A stretch of DNA of 64,000 nucleotides from Alteribacter natronophilus. GTDB lineage: Bacteria; Bacillota; Bacilli; Bacillales; Salisediminibacteriaceae. Of this stretch, positions 20,344-29,790 are shown piece by piece (within the stretch, counting starts at the first letter, position 1; each line of letters opens with the position of its first letter). A program made the position numbers and the translations under genes. The DNA lies in the NCBI RefSeq assembly GCF_006007885.1, contig NZ_VCRO01000006.1:136920-200919 (forward strand), written 5' to 3'. The notes under the pieces are model-generated. The model saw only the letters and a list, made by a program, of their open reading frames with translations, had not been told where the DNA came from and did no database searches.

Positions 20344-20475
20344 TGAGATACCACCTTTTCATTTGTGATTTTCTATGAAGTCATTTATGAGGAAACTAAA
20401 TTTTTTGCCTGTATTATGATTAACCTTTGGGGATCTCCGTAACACTTCGGAATGACCTCCCGTCTGAAAAAAGGG

Positions 20476-21588
20476 TTAGCCTTCGCCATCCTGCCCGGCA
20501 GCCGAAGCTGGCTTTATGAGAAGATCGGGCCTGCTGTAGGTCTGTCCCTCATACTCAACTTCCAGGTAAGGCCAATTTCCAGTCTTCGTCAGAATATGAT
20601 TCCCATTCTTTTTCACCAGGATAGTATCTTCTGATTTAATCCCGGGAAGAGCCGGGTTCCATGTGAAGGGCTGATTCAGCTGGACTGTCCCAGGTGAGGA
20701 GGGAATGGCAATAAACTCTCTCGAATTATAGCCCGTAGGTCCCCCCTGGTGAAGCTTTTTCCAGTCATCCGGAAACCCCGCACGCTCGTATTCGGCAATA
20801 CCTTTTTTCACAATTTCACCGATCACGGTACCGGGTCTTGTATGATGAATCATCGCAGCGTCTATACGAGCGAGTTTATTCCGATTTTCAAGGAGAACTT
20901 CAGGCGGTTCCCCGATGTATACAAAGCGTGTGACATTAGCCACTAGCCCTTCCCTCTCTACACAGGCAACGATCATCGCATGCCGTTCAAAAATCTTTCC
21001 TGTTGGAATAGGGTGCCGGTAAAGGTAGATCCTTTCGTCTGATGCTGTGAGGAGCACCTGAATTCTGCCTCCTGAACAGATGATTTCCTGTGCAGCAACA
21101 CTGGCAATCTCAAACTCTGTCATTCCCGGTTCTGCCGATTCAGCAGCTTTTTCCACTGCCAGCGCCGTATCCATACACAGCTTTTCGTACTTCTCTTCCT
21201 CTTCTGATGTAAGAACTGTCCTCATTTCCGAAAGATACTGATCAACCTGAATGAAATCATCGAACGGGGCATCAGCAGCACATTTCATTCCTTCAGTCAG
21301 CCTCCTGACAAGATCTGATTCTTTTTCATACCATTCACACGAATGTACATTATAGTCAAAAGGTACATTCAGGAGCTCTTCTTCTTCAATCCGTTTTAAC
21401 TCCATCTGGTTGGTAATTAGATGTACCCGGTCGTTTGTAATGAGAAGGTTTGCTACTCCCAGCTCTGTTGTCTGGACTATATCGTTCCGTCTCCCGTTTG
21501 TTACCCAGGAGAAATTATTGCGTTTTAACAGGAGAAGTGCATCGAGCCCCTGTTCTTTAAGCCAGGTTCTAAGTTTGGCTATTTTCAC
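20476..21588 (-). CDS. M24 (pita-bread fold) family protein with missing metal ligands
   Basis: 370 aa with the creatinase/aminopeptidase-P layout: an N-terminal domain (IAKLRTWLKEQGLDALLL) and a C-terminal pita-bread domain. In metal-dependent members five ligands (D, D, H, E, E) bind two metals. Here the histidine (HQGGPTGY, H280) and the last glutamate (IKSED, E320) remain, but the D-x10-D pair is replaced (MIVACVEREGLVANVTRF, with N218 where DxTR is expected) and the first glutamate is N311 (TWNPALPG). It is thus either a creatinase-like metal-free hydrolase or a non-catalytic relative. The start is GTG with CGGAGTG upstream. A ROK-type palindrome in its 5' region suggests co-regulation with the gal genes. 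Confidence 0.82.
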   Translation of the reverse strand: MKIAKLRTWLKEQGLDALLLLKRNNFSWVTNGRRNDIVQTTELGVANLLITNDRVHLITNQMELKRIEEEELLNVPFDYNVHSCEWYEKESDLVRRLTEGMKCAADAPFDDFIQVDQYLSEMRTVLTSEEEEKYEKLCMDTALAVEKAAESAEPGMTEFEIASVAAQEIICSGGRIQVLLTASDERIYLYRHPIPTGKIFERHAMIVACVEREGLVANVTRFVYIGEPPEVLLENRNKLARIDAAMIHHTRPGTVIGEIVKKGIAEYERAGFPDDWKKLHQGGPTGYNSREFIAIPSSPGTVQLNQPFTWNPALPGIKSEDTILVKKNGNHILTKTGNWPYLEVEYEGQTYSRPDLLIKPASAAGQDGEG

Positions 21589-21629
21589 TGTTCACACTCC
21601 GTTTCTCAATAATGACCCTCCGATGAAGG

Positions 21630-21650
21630 TTTATTAAATTAATTTACTAA
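21630..21650. promoter_or_regulatory. Candidate ROK operator upstream of the M24 gene
   Basis: 21-bp AT-rich palindrome: half-sites TTTATTAA and TTTACTAA around a 5-bp spacer, with flanking G and C extending the symmetry. It has the same 8-5-8 geometry as the perfect palindromes at 27351 and 31525, and is 42 bp before the M24 start. Confidence 0.5.
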
Positions 21651-21661
21651 CATAAAGGAAA

Positions 21662-21693
21662 GAAAGAAGAGCCATAAAATATGCTCTTCTTTC
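21662..21693 (-). terminator. Terminator after the ROK gene
   Basis: GAAAGAAGAGC / GCTCTTCTTTC perfect 11-bp stem with a 10-nt AT loop, followed by a T-rich stretch on the minus strand. The stretch 21694-21964 between it and the ROK stop holds only an AT-rich half-palindrome near 21906-21926 and no gene I can support. Confidence 0.65.
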
Positions 21694-21964
21694 AGTTTAC
21701 AACATACGTTAATCAAATTTCCCGTCACTTCCCAATCAAATCCGGACGGTTAGGATGAGGGACAGGACCGGTCTCTGTACACGGTCAGTTCCCAGATCCT
21801 GGCTGCCAGCTTATGAGCACCAGGCATCTTTTTTATCCTCTCAGACACTGTATACGCTTTCAGCAGCAGCAAAAAAAGAGTGGAAACTTTTCTCCGGAGA
21901 CTTTTTTAAATTAAATAATTAACTACCTTGAAGATAGCATAGTGAAGGAAAAAATGAAAGCTTT

Positions 21965-23170
21965 TTATGAAATATGGTAGTCAAATAACTGTGCGAGGAT
22001 CAGTGTAGCTGCTCCGGTAATTGTGCCCTGATCACCCAGCTTTGAAGCCATGATCTCGGTGGTTCTTGCTTTGTCTGTCAGCGCTCTGGTCTCCACGACT
22101 TCCTTTACAGGTTCCATGATAAAACGTCCTGCTTTTGACACACCGCCTCCAATGATAACCCGCTCGGGGTTTACAAAGTTTATGAGATTCATTATCCCAA
22201 GACCAAGAAAGCGCCCGGTCTGCTCAAATACCTCTTCTGCAAGAGAGTCCCCCTGCTCCGCTGCACGATGAACCAGTTCCCCGTCAATACGATCCGGGTC
22301 ACCTTCCGACAGTTCTTCTACCAGTGATTTCCTTCCGAGGGACATTTCCTCAATCGCTTTTTGCCGGATTCGGCTGCTTCCTGCCACAGTCTGCAGACAT
22401 CCGTAATTACCGCATGCACACTTTCTTCCATTCAAATCAATGATGGTGTGGCCAATTTCTCCTGCGATTCCGTGTTCCCCGTGGTAAAGACGGCCATTGA
22501 AAATAACTCCTGCGCCAATTCCGATCCCCACGTTCACAACCACCACATTTTCCTTTTCACGCCCATTTCCAAACCAGAGCTCGCCGAGAGCCATGGCGCG
22601 TGCATCGTTTTCGACTTTAACAGGGTAGCTGAAAGTATTCTCCAGTTCCTCCTTTAGCCGGATATCCGACAGACCGAAGTTGGGCGCATATACAGCAATT
22701 CCTTTTTCATGGTCAACAATTCCGTGCATTCCGATCCCGATCCCGAGAATCCTGCTTCTCTCAACAAGGTTCTCATCCAGTACATCCTGTATAATTCCCT
22801 TTATCGTATCCATCAGTTCTTCCTTATTAAATCCCTGTGGAAGACTGGACCGCTTATGGCAGACTAACTCTGCATCGAGATTGGTAAGGGCCACCCTCAC
22901 TTCACGGGCCCCCACATCTACTCCGAAAACAAAGCGGCTGTCTTTGTTTATCGTGAGCAGAATCGGTTTCCTTCCACCTTTTGAAACCCCCGTTTTACCT
23001 TCCAGGATCAAGTCTTCCCGAAGCAGTTCGTTCACAATATTTGTAACTGTAGGTGGGGTCAATTTTGCTTTCTTTGCAATCTCAGCCCTTGATATGGGAC
23101 TATGAGTCCGTATTAAATTCATAATAATAGAGCGGTTCAGGGATTTCATAAGCTGAAAGCTTCCTGTCAT
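21965..23170 (-). CDS. ROK family transcriptional repressor (XylR/NagC type)
   Basis: 401 aa. The N-terminal winged helix-turn-helix is RTHSPISRAEIAKKAKLTPPTVTNIVNELL. The sugar-kinase-like ROK domain has FGVDVGAREVRVALTNL, the GIGIGAGVIFNGRL loop, the zinc-binding signature with CACGNYGCLQTVA (residues preceded by GEIGHTIID), and GLGIMNLINFVNPERVIIGGG. Such proteins repress sugar genes and are relieved by the sugar or its phosphate. Its position between gal genes, and 8-5-8 AT palindromes at the gal promoters, point to control of galactoside use. The annotated ATG has GAGGAGG about 20 nt away, so a non-standard upstream start (for example ATT in GCTATTGTATCG) cannot be excluded. Confidence 0.9.
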   Translation of the reverse strand: MTGSFQLMKSLNRSIIMNLIRTHSPISRAEIAKKAKLTPPTVTNIVNELLREDLILEGKTGVSKGGRKPILLTINKDSRFVFGVDVGAREVRVALTNLDAELVCHKRSSLPQGFNKEELMDTIKGIIQDVLDENLVERSRILGIGIGMHGIVDHEKGIAVYAPNFGLSDIRLKEELENTFSYPVKVENDARAMALGELWFGNGREKENVVVVNVGIGIGAGVIFNGRLYHGEHGIAGEIGHTIIDLNGRKCACGNYGCLQTVAGSSRIRQKAIEEMSLGRKSLVEELSEGDPDRIDGELVHRAAEQGDSLAEEVFEQTGRFLGLGIMNLINFVNPERVIIGGGVSKAGRFIMEPVKEVVETRALTDKARTTEIMASKLGDQGTITGAATLILAQLFDYHIS

Positions 23171-23396
23171 ACTCGATACAATAGCAAACGCCTCCTCTCA
23201 AAAAACAGCTGAATACAATTATTCCTCTTTCTTCTGCCAATTTAAAAGTCGGCACTCAGAACACAAAATGCGGACTTTCATCCTTTTCTATTCTACCTTA
23301 TTTTCGCCGGTTCTTCAGCCTTTCAACCCTATGCAGGCACAGAAGAACCTTCCGGTAGTGCTGCTGCAGGGTACAGAACAGCCGGCTGATTCCTCA

Positions 23397-23429
23397 GAAA
23401 CCTGACTGCCTGTCCGGCAGTCAGGTTTC
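23397..23429 (-). terminator. Hairpin at the end of the galKET operon
   Basis: GAAACCTGACTGCC / GGCAGTCAGGTTTC perfect 14-bp stem, 5-nt loop. The T residues lie within the stem, no long T-tract follows. Confidence 0.7.
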
Positions 23430-23463
23430 ACTCCATGACTCTGATATACTTTATGGCAGCAGA

Positions 23464-24996
23464 CTATCCCTGTATATCCTCCATAAAACGTTTAAAGGCT
23501 TCTTTTCCTTCTGCATCGCGTTTAAATACTCCGGCATGCTCCAGAATGGTGCTGAACACCTGTCCGACTTCCTCTTTTAAAATTACAGGAGCCTTTTCAT
23601 TTGAAAATTCACGGTGCCTTTCCAGAATCGAAAGTGCCCAGTCTTTGTGTTTTGTGATCACTTCATTCGATTCAATGGCTGCTGCGGGATCGTCTGACAG
23701 CATGGCTGTCTCCAGCTGTTCGAGCTCGGATTGGAGGCGACCCGGCAGAACCGCTAACCCCATCACTTCAATCAACCCGATATTTTCCTTTTTAATATGG
23801 TGCACTTCCGCATGTGGATGAAAAATCCCCATTGGATGCTCATCGCTCGTCCTGTTATTTCTGAGAACAAGGTCAAGTTCAAATTTCCCCCCGCGCATTC
23901 TGGCAATCGGTGTAATCGTATGGTGCGGTGTGTCCCCGCTGTTTGCCAGGACATCAACCGATTCATCCGAATAGCCTTTCCACCGGGTAAGCACGTGGTC
24001 CGCGGCGTTTGTCACTTCCTCCATCGATGATCCCGTCAGGCGTACGACGCTCATTGGCCACTTCACTATTCCCGCTGTAACATCACCAAAGGCTTGAAGA
24101 GGGAATACTTCCTCCGTTTCTGCCACGGCCATTGGAAATTCATGCTTTCCGCCCTGAAAATGATCATGGCTTAAAATTGAGCCACCGACAATGGGAAGAT
24201 CTGCATTTGAACCAATGAAATAGTGGGGAAACTGTCCTGCAAACGAGAGCAGACGACGGAAGGTTTCCCTGGAAATCTTCATTGGTGTGTGCTCTTCCCT
24301 GAATATGATAGCATGCTCGTTGTAATACACATACGGAGAAAACTGAAGCTGCCATCCTTCATCGTTCAGGCTGAGAGGGAGAGTCCGCAGATTCTGCCTT
24401 GCAGGATGATTCAGCCTTCCACGGTAACCCACATTCTCCTTACAGAGAAGGCATTTGGGATAATCGGATCCCTTCACTTCCTTCAGCGCTGCGATTTCCT
24501 TCGGGTCTTTTTCCGGTTTTGACAAATTCACGGTAATTTCAAGGTTCCCATAATCAGTATGAGTAAACCAGCTCAGGTTTTTGCAGATCCGGTCACGTCG
24601 GATATAATGGACATCCTGACTGAATGTGTAAAAATTACGGGTTGCCGCCTCAGCACCTGCAGCTTCCATATCGTTTCCGAACTCCCTGATTACCTCGGAA
24701 GGTCTTGGTGTCAGACACCCCATGAGCTTTGTATCAAACAGGTCACGTTCGGTGACTGTATTATTTTTGATCAGTCCCCTTTGAAAGGCGTGGTCAAGCA
24801 GTTCCTCCAGGATTGGTGCCGGATGCTCAAGCGCTTCCTCCGGGGCTTCGAAGCGGGGTTCGACCGGATCATCCACTTCCATCAATGCAAGAAGGCTGTT
24901 TCTTGCAAACGGAATATCCGCCGATTCAATAAGCTGTTTCTGCTGTGCGTACTGAACAAGCCGTTCAATGGAACGTTCAACAGTCTGTGTACTCAT
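23464..24996 (-). CDS. galT: UDP-glucose--hexose-1-phosphate uridylyltransferase, Firmicutes type (GalT class II)
   Basis: Transfers UMP from UDP-glucose to galactose-1-phosphate, giving UDP-galactose and glucose-1-phosphate (Leloir pathway). At 510 aa it is of the long class II type. Visible motifs are CLTPRPSEVIREF, LCKENVGYRGRLNHPARQNLR, the HDHFQGGKHEFPMA loop and the histidine triad-like FHPHAEVHHIKKENIGLIEVMG near the end. The ATG at 24996 is set by AAAGGAG 10 nt upstream. It is the third gene of the operon galK-galE-galT, 22 nt after galE. Confidence 0.95.
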   Translation of the reverse strand: MSTQTVERSIERLVQYAQQKQLIESADIPFARNSLLALMEVDDPVEPRFEAPEEALEHPAPILEELLDHAFQRGLIKNNTVTERDLFDTKLMGCLTPRPSEVIREFGNDMEAAGAEAATRNFYTFSQDVHYIRRDRICKNLSWFTHTDYGNLEITVNLSKPEKDPKEIAALKEVKGSDYPKCLLCKENVGYRGRLNHPARQNLRTLPLSLNDEGWQLQFSPYVYYNEHAIIFREEHTPMKISRETFRRLLSFAGQFPHYFIGSNADLPIVGGSILSHDHFQGGKHEFPMAVAETEEVFPLQAFGDVTAGIVKWPMSVVRLTGSSMEEVTNAADHVLTRWKGYSDESVDVLANSGDTPHHTITPIARMRGGKFELDLVLRNNRTSDEHPMGIFHPHAEVHHIKKENIGLIEVMGLAVLPGRLQSELEQLETAMLSDDPAAAIESNEVITKHKDWALSILERHREFSNEKAPVILKEEVGQVFSTILEHAGVFKRDAEGKEAFKRFMEDIQG

Positions 24997-25018
24997 TTCC
25001 GGTTCTCCTTTCCGTGCA

Positions 25019-26020
25019 TTATCGGATCCAGCTGTCACTGTAGCCTTCTGGATTTGCCTCATGCCACTCCCATGCACTTCTGATAATGGTTTTCATGTCT
25101 GCATAACGGGGCTCCCAGCCCAGTTTTTCCTTGGCTTTTCCAGAAGAAGCTACCAGTCTCGCAGGATCCCCTGGACGTCTTGGGGCGACCTGGGCAGGAA
25201 TGGGATGTCCTGTAACTTCCCGTGCCGTCTCAATTACTTCTTTTACACTGAACCCGTTTCCGTTTCCAAGGTTATAGGTATCGCTTCCTCTGTTTTCCCT
25301 GAGGCTCTTAAGGGCGAGAATATGCGCTGCAATAAGATCATTGACGTGAATATAGTCACGAACACACGTGCCATCATCCGTATCATAATCATCGCCGAAG
25401 ATCATAATCTTCTCTCTCTGTCCGAGGGCTGCCTGAAGGATTATAGGGATGAGGTGGGTTTCAGGTGTATGATCCTCTCCGATCTCCTGCTCTGTATGTG
25501 CTCCAGCAACGTTAAAGTAGCGGAGAACCACGTGCTCAATCCCGTAAGCCTTCTCACTCCATTTCAGCATTTTTTCAATGGCAAGTTTTGTCTCACCGTA
25601 AGGGTTCGTTGGTTCTGTCCGGTCTGTCTCCTCGATCGGCATCCGCTCCGGCTCACCGTAAGTGGCGGCAGTTGACGAAAATACGATGCGCTTTGTCCCG
25701 AATCGCTTCATGACTTTAAGAAGGGAAAGGGCTCCGTTTACGTTGTTATCGTAATACTGAAGCGGCTCTTCCATGCTGATACCCACCAGGGAATCAGCTG
25801 CAAAATGCATTACAGACTCAATGTCATTTTCCTCAAAGACTCTTGTCAGAAATGCTCCATCCCTCAGGTCACCTATATATAGTGAGGCTTTGGGGTTAAC
25901 CGCTCCGATATGACCTGTCTGCAGATTGTCCGCTACAACGACATCTTCACCCTGTCTAATGAGGTCCTCCACTGCATGACTTCCAATATAGCCGGCTCCT
26001 CCACACACCAGAACTGCCAT
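25019..26020 (-). CDS. galE: UDP-glucose 4-epimerase
   Basis: NAD-dependent short-chain dehydrogenase-type epimerase that interconverts UDP-galactose and UDP-glucose. 333 aa. Rossmann motif VCGGAGYIGSHAVEDL, HFAADSLVGIS, the catalytic serine region FSSTAATYGEP and the YxxxK pair NPYGETKLAIEKML. The start is the ATG at 26020, whose A is also the last base of the galK TGA stop (TGATG), with GGAAGGTG upstream; the frame extends 6 nt further but without reason. Middle gene of galK-galE-galT. Confidence 0.96.
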   Translation of the reverse strand: MAVLVCGGAGYIGSHAVEDLIRQGEDVVVADNLQTGHIGAVNPKASLYIGDLRDGAFLTRVFEENDIESVMHFAADSLVGISMEEPLQYYDNNVNGALSLLKVMKRFGTKRIVFSSTAATYGEPERMPIEETDRTEPTNPYGETKLAIEKMLKWSEKAYGIEHVVLRYFNVAGAHTEQEIGEDHTPETHLIPIILQAALGQREKIMIFGDDYDTDDGTCVRDYIHVNDLIAAHILALKSLRENRGSDTYNLGNGNGFSVKEVIETAREVTGHPIPAQVAPRRPGDPARLVASSGKAKEKLGWEPRYADMKTIIRSAWEWHEANPEGYSDSWIR

Positions 26021-27213
26021 CAGCAATCACCTTCCTTTACCGGTTTCAGTTCTTTTGCTCCCGGACCGATTTCAGCGATATAAAACTCTGCCTCAAGCCC
26101 GGTCTTTTTCGTGTACTCTGAACCAATTCTCCCGAGTGTTTGTTCAAGCTCTTTTTTATGCACAATATTTACGGTGCAGCCGCCGAATCCTGCTCCTGTC
26201 ATTCTCGCACCGATGACACTGTCTTCGCTCCATGCTGCCTCTACCAGATTATCGAGTTCATTGCCTGATACTTCATAATCATCCCGCAGTGACACATGTG
26301 ACTGGCTCATCAGTCGGCCAAAACCGTGAAGATCTCCTTCTTTCAGCAGTTCGGCTGCCTGGATCGTCCTCTCATTTTCATAAACGGCATGTTTTGCCCG
26401 TTTAAGAGCCTCCGGTTCCGTAATCACACTTTTTACCTCTTGGAACTCAGCCGCATTGAGATCACATAGGTGACGAACCTCTTTTTTTGTACGGACAGCC
26501 TCAAGGGCAGATTCACATTCGGCGCGGCGCTCATTGTACTTGGAATCAGCCAGTCCACGTCTTTTGTTTGTGTTTGCGATAACAAGCGCATAATCCCCAA
26601 GTTCAACGGGACTGTAGTCATAATCAAGCGTATTGCAGTCCAGAAGTATGGCGTGATTTTCCCTGCCCATTCCAATGGCAAACTGATCCATAATTCCGCA
26701 GCTGACTCCAATAAAATCGTTTTCTGCCCGCTGGCCAATTTTCACCAGATCTGTCATTGAAAGTCCGAATTCATTAATTTCATTCCACATTACAGCAGTT
26801 GCAAGTTCAATGGACGCAGACGACGACAGCCCCGCTCCATTTGGTATGTTTCCGTAGAAAACAGCATCAAATCCGCTGCCAGGCTGCTTTCCGAGCTTGG
26901 CAAATTCATTCAGCACGCCCTTAGGGTAGTTTGCCCAGTCATCCGATTCATCATATTCAAGCTTGTTAACGTCAAAGGAAACGACGCCTTTATCAGGAAA
27001 ATTGAGCGAGAGCATTCTTACTCGGTCTGTATGGGGCCGCGGAAAAACCGCCATATATGTTCCGATACTTAAGGAACACGGAAACACAAAACCTCCGTTG
27101 TAGTCGATATGCTCGCCAATCAGATTCACGCGCCCCGGTGCAAAAAACAGCCTGACATCGCTCTCATTGGCGTCATAGTATTCTTTCATCGCCTGCAGCA
27201 GTTTCTCTTCCAT
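26020..27213 (-). CDS. galK: Galactokinase
   Basis: ATP-dependent phosphorylation of galactose to galactose-1-phosphate; GHMP kinase superfamily. 397 aa. Signatures: APGRVNLIGEHIDYNGG (galactokinase motif), PNGAGLSSSASIE (ATP-binding GHMP loop) and MTGAGFGGCTVNIV (C-terminal GHMP motif). The start at 27213 is placed at MEEKLLQAMKEYYDANE with AAAGGGG about 11 nt upstream; the frame continues upstream through the promoter and cre site, so those residues are not coding. First gene of the operon; its promoter has an AT palindrome just upstream of the -35 and a cre box downstream of the -10. Confidence 0.96.
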   Translation of the reverse strand: MEEKLLQAMKEYYDANESDVRLFFAPGRVNLIGEHIDYNGGFVFPCSLSIGTYMAVFPRPHTDRVRMLSLNFPDKGVVSFDVNKLEYDESDDWANYPKGVLNEFAKLGKQPGSGFDAVFYGNIPNGAGLSSSASIELATAVMWNEINEFGLSMTDLVKIGQRAENDFIGVSCGIMDQFAIGMGRENHAILLDCNTLDYDYSPVELGDYALVIANTNKRRGLADSKYNERRAECESALEAVRTKKEVRHLCDLNAAEFQEVKSVITEPEALKRAKHAVYENERTIQAAELLKEGDLHGFGRLMSQSHVSLRDDYEVSGNELDNLVEAAWSEDSVIGARMTGAGFGGCTVNIVHKKELEQTLGRIGSEYTKKTGLEAEFYIAEIGPGAKELKPVKEGDC

Positions 27214-27274
27214 GCGATGTAATTCCCCTTTCTCTCTTACAGAAATGTTTACACAATCAACGACCAAGACGATC

Positions 27275-27288
27275 TGTAAACGATTACA
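27275..27288 (-). promoter_or_regulatory. cre site in the galK leader
   Basis: TGTAAACGATTACA fits the CcpA operator consensus (TGNAANCGNNNNCA) and lies 32-45 bp downstream of the galK -10, a position that blocks elongation when CcpA is bound. Confidence 0.72.
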
Positions 27289-27319
27289 AATAACGGCAGA
27301 CATCATGATTCCTTTCTCT

Positions 27320-27348
27320 ATTATAAGGGACAGAAACGCTCTTGAAAA
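27320..27348 (-). promoter_or_regulatory. Promoter of galK-galE-galT
   Basis: TTTTCA (-35, 27348-27343) and TATAAT (-10, 27325-27320), 17-bp spacer. The palindrome at 27351-27371 abuts the -35. Confidence 0.7.
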
Positions 27349-27350
27349 CA

Positions 27351-27371
27351 TTAATTAATAAATTTAATTAA
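27351..27371. promoter_or_regulatory. Probable ROK operator at the gal promoter
   Basis: Perfect inverted repeat TTAATTAA-N5-TTAATTAA, 2 bp upstream of the galK -35. An identical pair of half-sites with the same spacing occurs at the symporter promoter (31525-31545). Confidence 0.68.
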
Positions 27372-27424
27372 AAAAGTTATACTACTGAATTCTCAATTGC
27401 ATCTCATCAGCAGCGAATAAACAC

Positions 27425-27452
27425 AGCCCGCTGCATCAGCACGCAGCGGGCT
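27425..27452. terminator. Hairpin after the alpha-galactosidase gene
   Basis: AGCCCGCTGC / GCAGCGGGCT perfect 10-bp stem with 8-nt loop. Tail GTGTTTATTC on the minus strand; a better T-tract lies on the plus side. Confidence 0.7.
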
Positions 27453-27470
27453 TCCCTTTTTATTAACCTG

Positions 27471-29693
27471 TCAGACAGCTTCGATCACATAGAGCTGGGA
27501 TGTAAAGTCCCCGCTATCCTGTATTCCCCCTGTATCGGTTCCGATATAGGGTTCCTCCAGATCAAGTCCAGCGTGCATCAGCTCATCCCCATAATAGAAC
27601 AGCGATTTCCCGCTCACCTTGTACTTCCTATCCGGATCCAGTCCTGCGAGCTTCAGTTTTTTAAAGCCGGGATTGGGTTCACCAAGCACCTGATAATAGC
27701 CTGCCAGCGCAGTGGATTTGTCCTTTGAGGTGACCATCCATGCTGTTTCATTTGAACCAAACGGACTGATCAGGCGCGTGAACACGCCTTTTTGAATCAG
27801 GCTTCGGTAGTTTTTGTAAAAACGGATCTGCTTCTTTACCTGCTCCCGATCAGTCTCGCTCATTTTCGTTACATCCAGTTCATACCCGAACATTCCAAAA
27901 AACGCAGTGTCCCCTCTCGTTTTCAGGGAGGTGACCCTTTTTACCTGGTGGTTTGGAACGGCTGAAACATGGGCACCCATTGAACTTAACGGGTAAACAA
28001 AGGACGTACCGTACTGGATTTTCAGACGTTCCACTGCATCTGTATTATCGCTTGTCCACGCCTGCGGGGCGTAATAAAGCATGCCCGGATCAAACCTCGC
28101 CCCTCCGCTTGCACAGGATTCAAAAAGAATATGCGGAAACCGGGCAGTAAGCCTTTCATACAGTTCATACACCCCAAGTATGTAACGGTGCCAGAGCTCC
28201 TGCTGACGATCCCGCGGGAGCCACGCAGAACCAGCTTCTGTGATGTTGCGGTTCATATCCCACTTTACGTAGCTGATCGGAGCATCTTCAAGCACTGCTG
28301 CCATTTGACTGAAAAGGTGATCCACCACTTCCCTGTTTGAAAAATCCAGGACATACTGATTTCGTCCGTGGGAAAGGCGCCGGTCCGGTGCCTGAATTAC
28401 CCACTCCGGATGCTCTTTAAAGAGACGGCTTTCCTTTGAAATCATTTCCGGTTCGAACCAGAGGCCGAACTGCATGCCCAGATCTGTTACGTTTTCCGCA
28501 AGCTGCTTCATGCCGCCTGGCAGCTTCCGCTCATCAACGACCCAGTCCCCAAGGGAAGTTGTATCATCATCCCGTCTGCCGAACCAGCCGTCATCAAGAA
28601 CAAACAGTTCAACTCCGCACTCATGGGCAGAACGGGCAATCTCAAGGATTTTTTCTTCGTTGAAATCAAAGTAGGTCGCTTCCCAGTTGTTTATCAGTAC
28701 CGGACGCTCACGGTCACGCCACTCTCCCCGGGCAAGGCGTTTGCGGTAAAGGTCGTGATAGGCCCTGCTCATGCCGTTCATCCCTTCACTGGAGTAAACA
28801 AGCACCGCTTCAGGTGACTGAAAACTTTCACCCGTTTCCAGCTTCCACTCGAAGTCAAAGGGATGGAGCCCGATCATCGCCCGTGCAGAATCATAATGGT
28901 CCACTTCCACCTGGGCAAGAAAGTTTCCGCTGTAAACAAAGGAAAAGCCGTATACATCACCGGTGTGTTCATTCGTGTCAGGACGCACCATTGCAAAAAA
29001 CGGATTCTGCTGGCTGCTGCTTGTCCCCCTGGTACTTGAGACACGCTGGATACCAGGTACAAGTCTGCGTGAATGCACATGCCGTTCACGTACCCACGCT
29101 CCGGATAGCTGGACCATATCAAAATCTGCATCGGGAAAATCCACCGACGCACTCATGAAACGCTTGATCCGCAATGGTTCTGCACCATTATTCAGTACCT
29201 TCGCGCTGCGTGTGACCGCACCTGTATCCTCAAAAATCGTATAGAAGAGCATCAGTTCTGCATCGGTTACGGGATCATGCAGTGTTAGAATCAGGGTTGA
29301 AGCTTCCGATTCGTCTTCAGTGTAGGTTGCCGGAAGACCTTCCAGTTTCGGTTTTCCTTTTACTGTATCGTGTTTGACGTACTCAAAACCAGAGATACGA
29401 CTGCCATTTTCCTGAAGTATATGAATGGCCGGTTCACGGAAGTCAGTCGTTCCAAAGGAAGGAAACTCCTGCTGCACAAGTTCAAGCGAAAAGTTCATAT
29501 CCCCCTCATTTAAATAGGCTGTAGCCCCGCGCTCACCCCCACGGACAAAGTGCTGAAAACTCTCACGGTGGGTCAGCTTTTTCCCGTAATAAAGGTGCCC
29601 CGGCTGTCCGTTCTCCAGAATCGTTAAGATATAGCTGACATTTTCTGACTGAAGGTGAAATTCCAAAGGCTCTTGGTTGACGAAAATAGGCAT
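27471..29693 (-). CDS. Alpha-galactosidase, glycoside hydrolase family 36
   Basis: 740 aa, normal for bacterial GH36, no signal peptide, so it acts on imported alpha-galactosides such as raffinose or melibiose. The N-terminal beta-supersandwich is followed by the (beta/alpha)8 barrel. The nucleophile is in YVKWDMNRNITE and the acid/base in TSDNTDAVERLKIQYG; WFGRRDDDTTSLGDWVVDE and LWFEPEMIS are family segments. AAAAGGAG precedes the ATG. It stands between two terminators, downstream of the Na+/solute symporter gene. A loose AT half-palindrome (29709-29729) lies in its 5' region. Confidence 0.95.
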   Translation of the reverse strand: MPIFVNQEPLEFHLQSENVSYILTILENGQPGHLYYGKKLTHRESFQHFVRGGERGATAYLNEGDMNFSLELVQQEFPSFGTTDFREPAIHILQENGSRISGFEYVKHDTVKGKPKLEGLPATYTEDESEASTLILTLHDPVTDAELMLFYTIFEDTGAVTRSAKVLNNGAEPLRIKRFMSASVDFPDADFDMVQLSGAWVRERHVHSRRLVPGIQRVSSTRGTSSSQQNPFFAMVRPDTNEHTGDVYGFSFVYSGNFLAQVEVDHYDSARAMIGLHPFDFEWKLETGESFQSPEAVLVYSSEGMNGMSRAYHDLYRKRLARGEWRDRERPVLINNWEATYFDFNEEKILEIARSAHECGVELFVLDDGWFGRRDDDTTSLGDWVVDERKLPGGMKQLAENVTDLGMQFGLWFEPEMISKESRLFKEHPEWVIQAPDRRLSHGRNQYVLDFSNREVVDHLFSQMAAVLEDAPISYVKWDMNRNITEAGSAWLPRDRQQELWHRYILGVYELYERLTARFPHILFESCASGGARFDPGMLYYAPQAWTSDNTDAVERLKIQYGTSFVYPLSSMGAHVSAVPNHQVKRVTSLKTRGDTAFFGMFGYELDVTKMSETDREQVKKQIRFYKNYRSLIQKGVFTRLISPFGSNETAWMVTSKDKSTALAGYYQVLGEPNPGFKKLKLAGLDPDRKYKVSGKSLFYYGDELMHAGLDLEEPYIGTDTGGIQDSGDFTSQLYVIEAV

Positions 29694-29732
29694 AATGAGG
29701 ACTCCTTTTTAATTGAATAAAAGTTAAAAAAG

Positions 29733-29763
29733 AAGCGGCATGCTCTGTTCCAGCATGCCGCTT
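29733..29763 (-). terminator. Terminator after the symporter gene
   Basis: AAGCGGCATGCT / AGCATGCCGCTT perfect 12-bp stem, 7-nt loop, followed by CTTTTTTAAC on the minus strand. Confidence 0.9.
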
Positions 29764-29790
29764 AATGCAATTATTGTTCAGCACACGGCA

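Noticed and set aside
27214-27351. N-terminal extension of GalK by 46 residues
   Set aside because: This stretch contains the -10 box, the cre site and the -35 of the gal promoter, so it is not translated.
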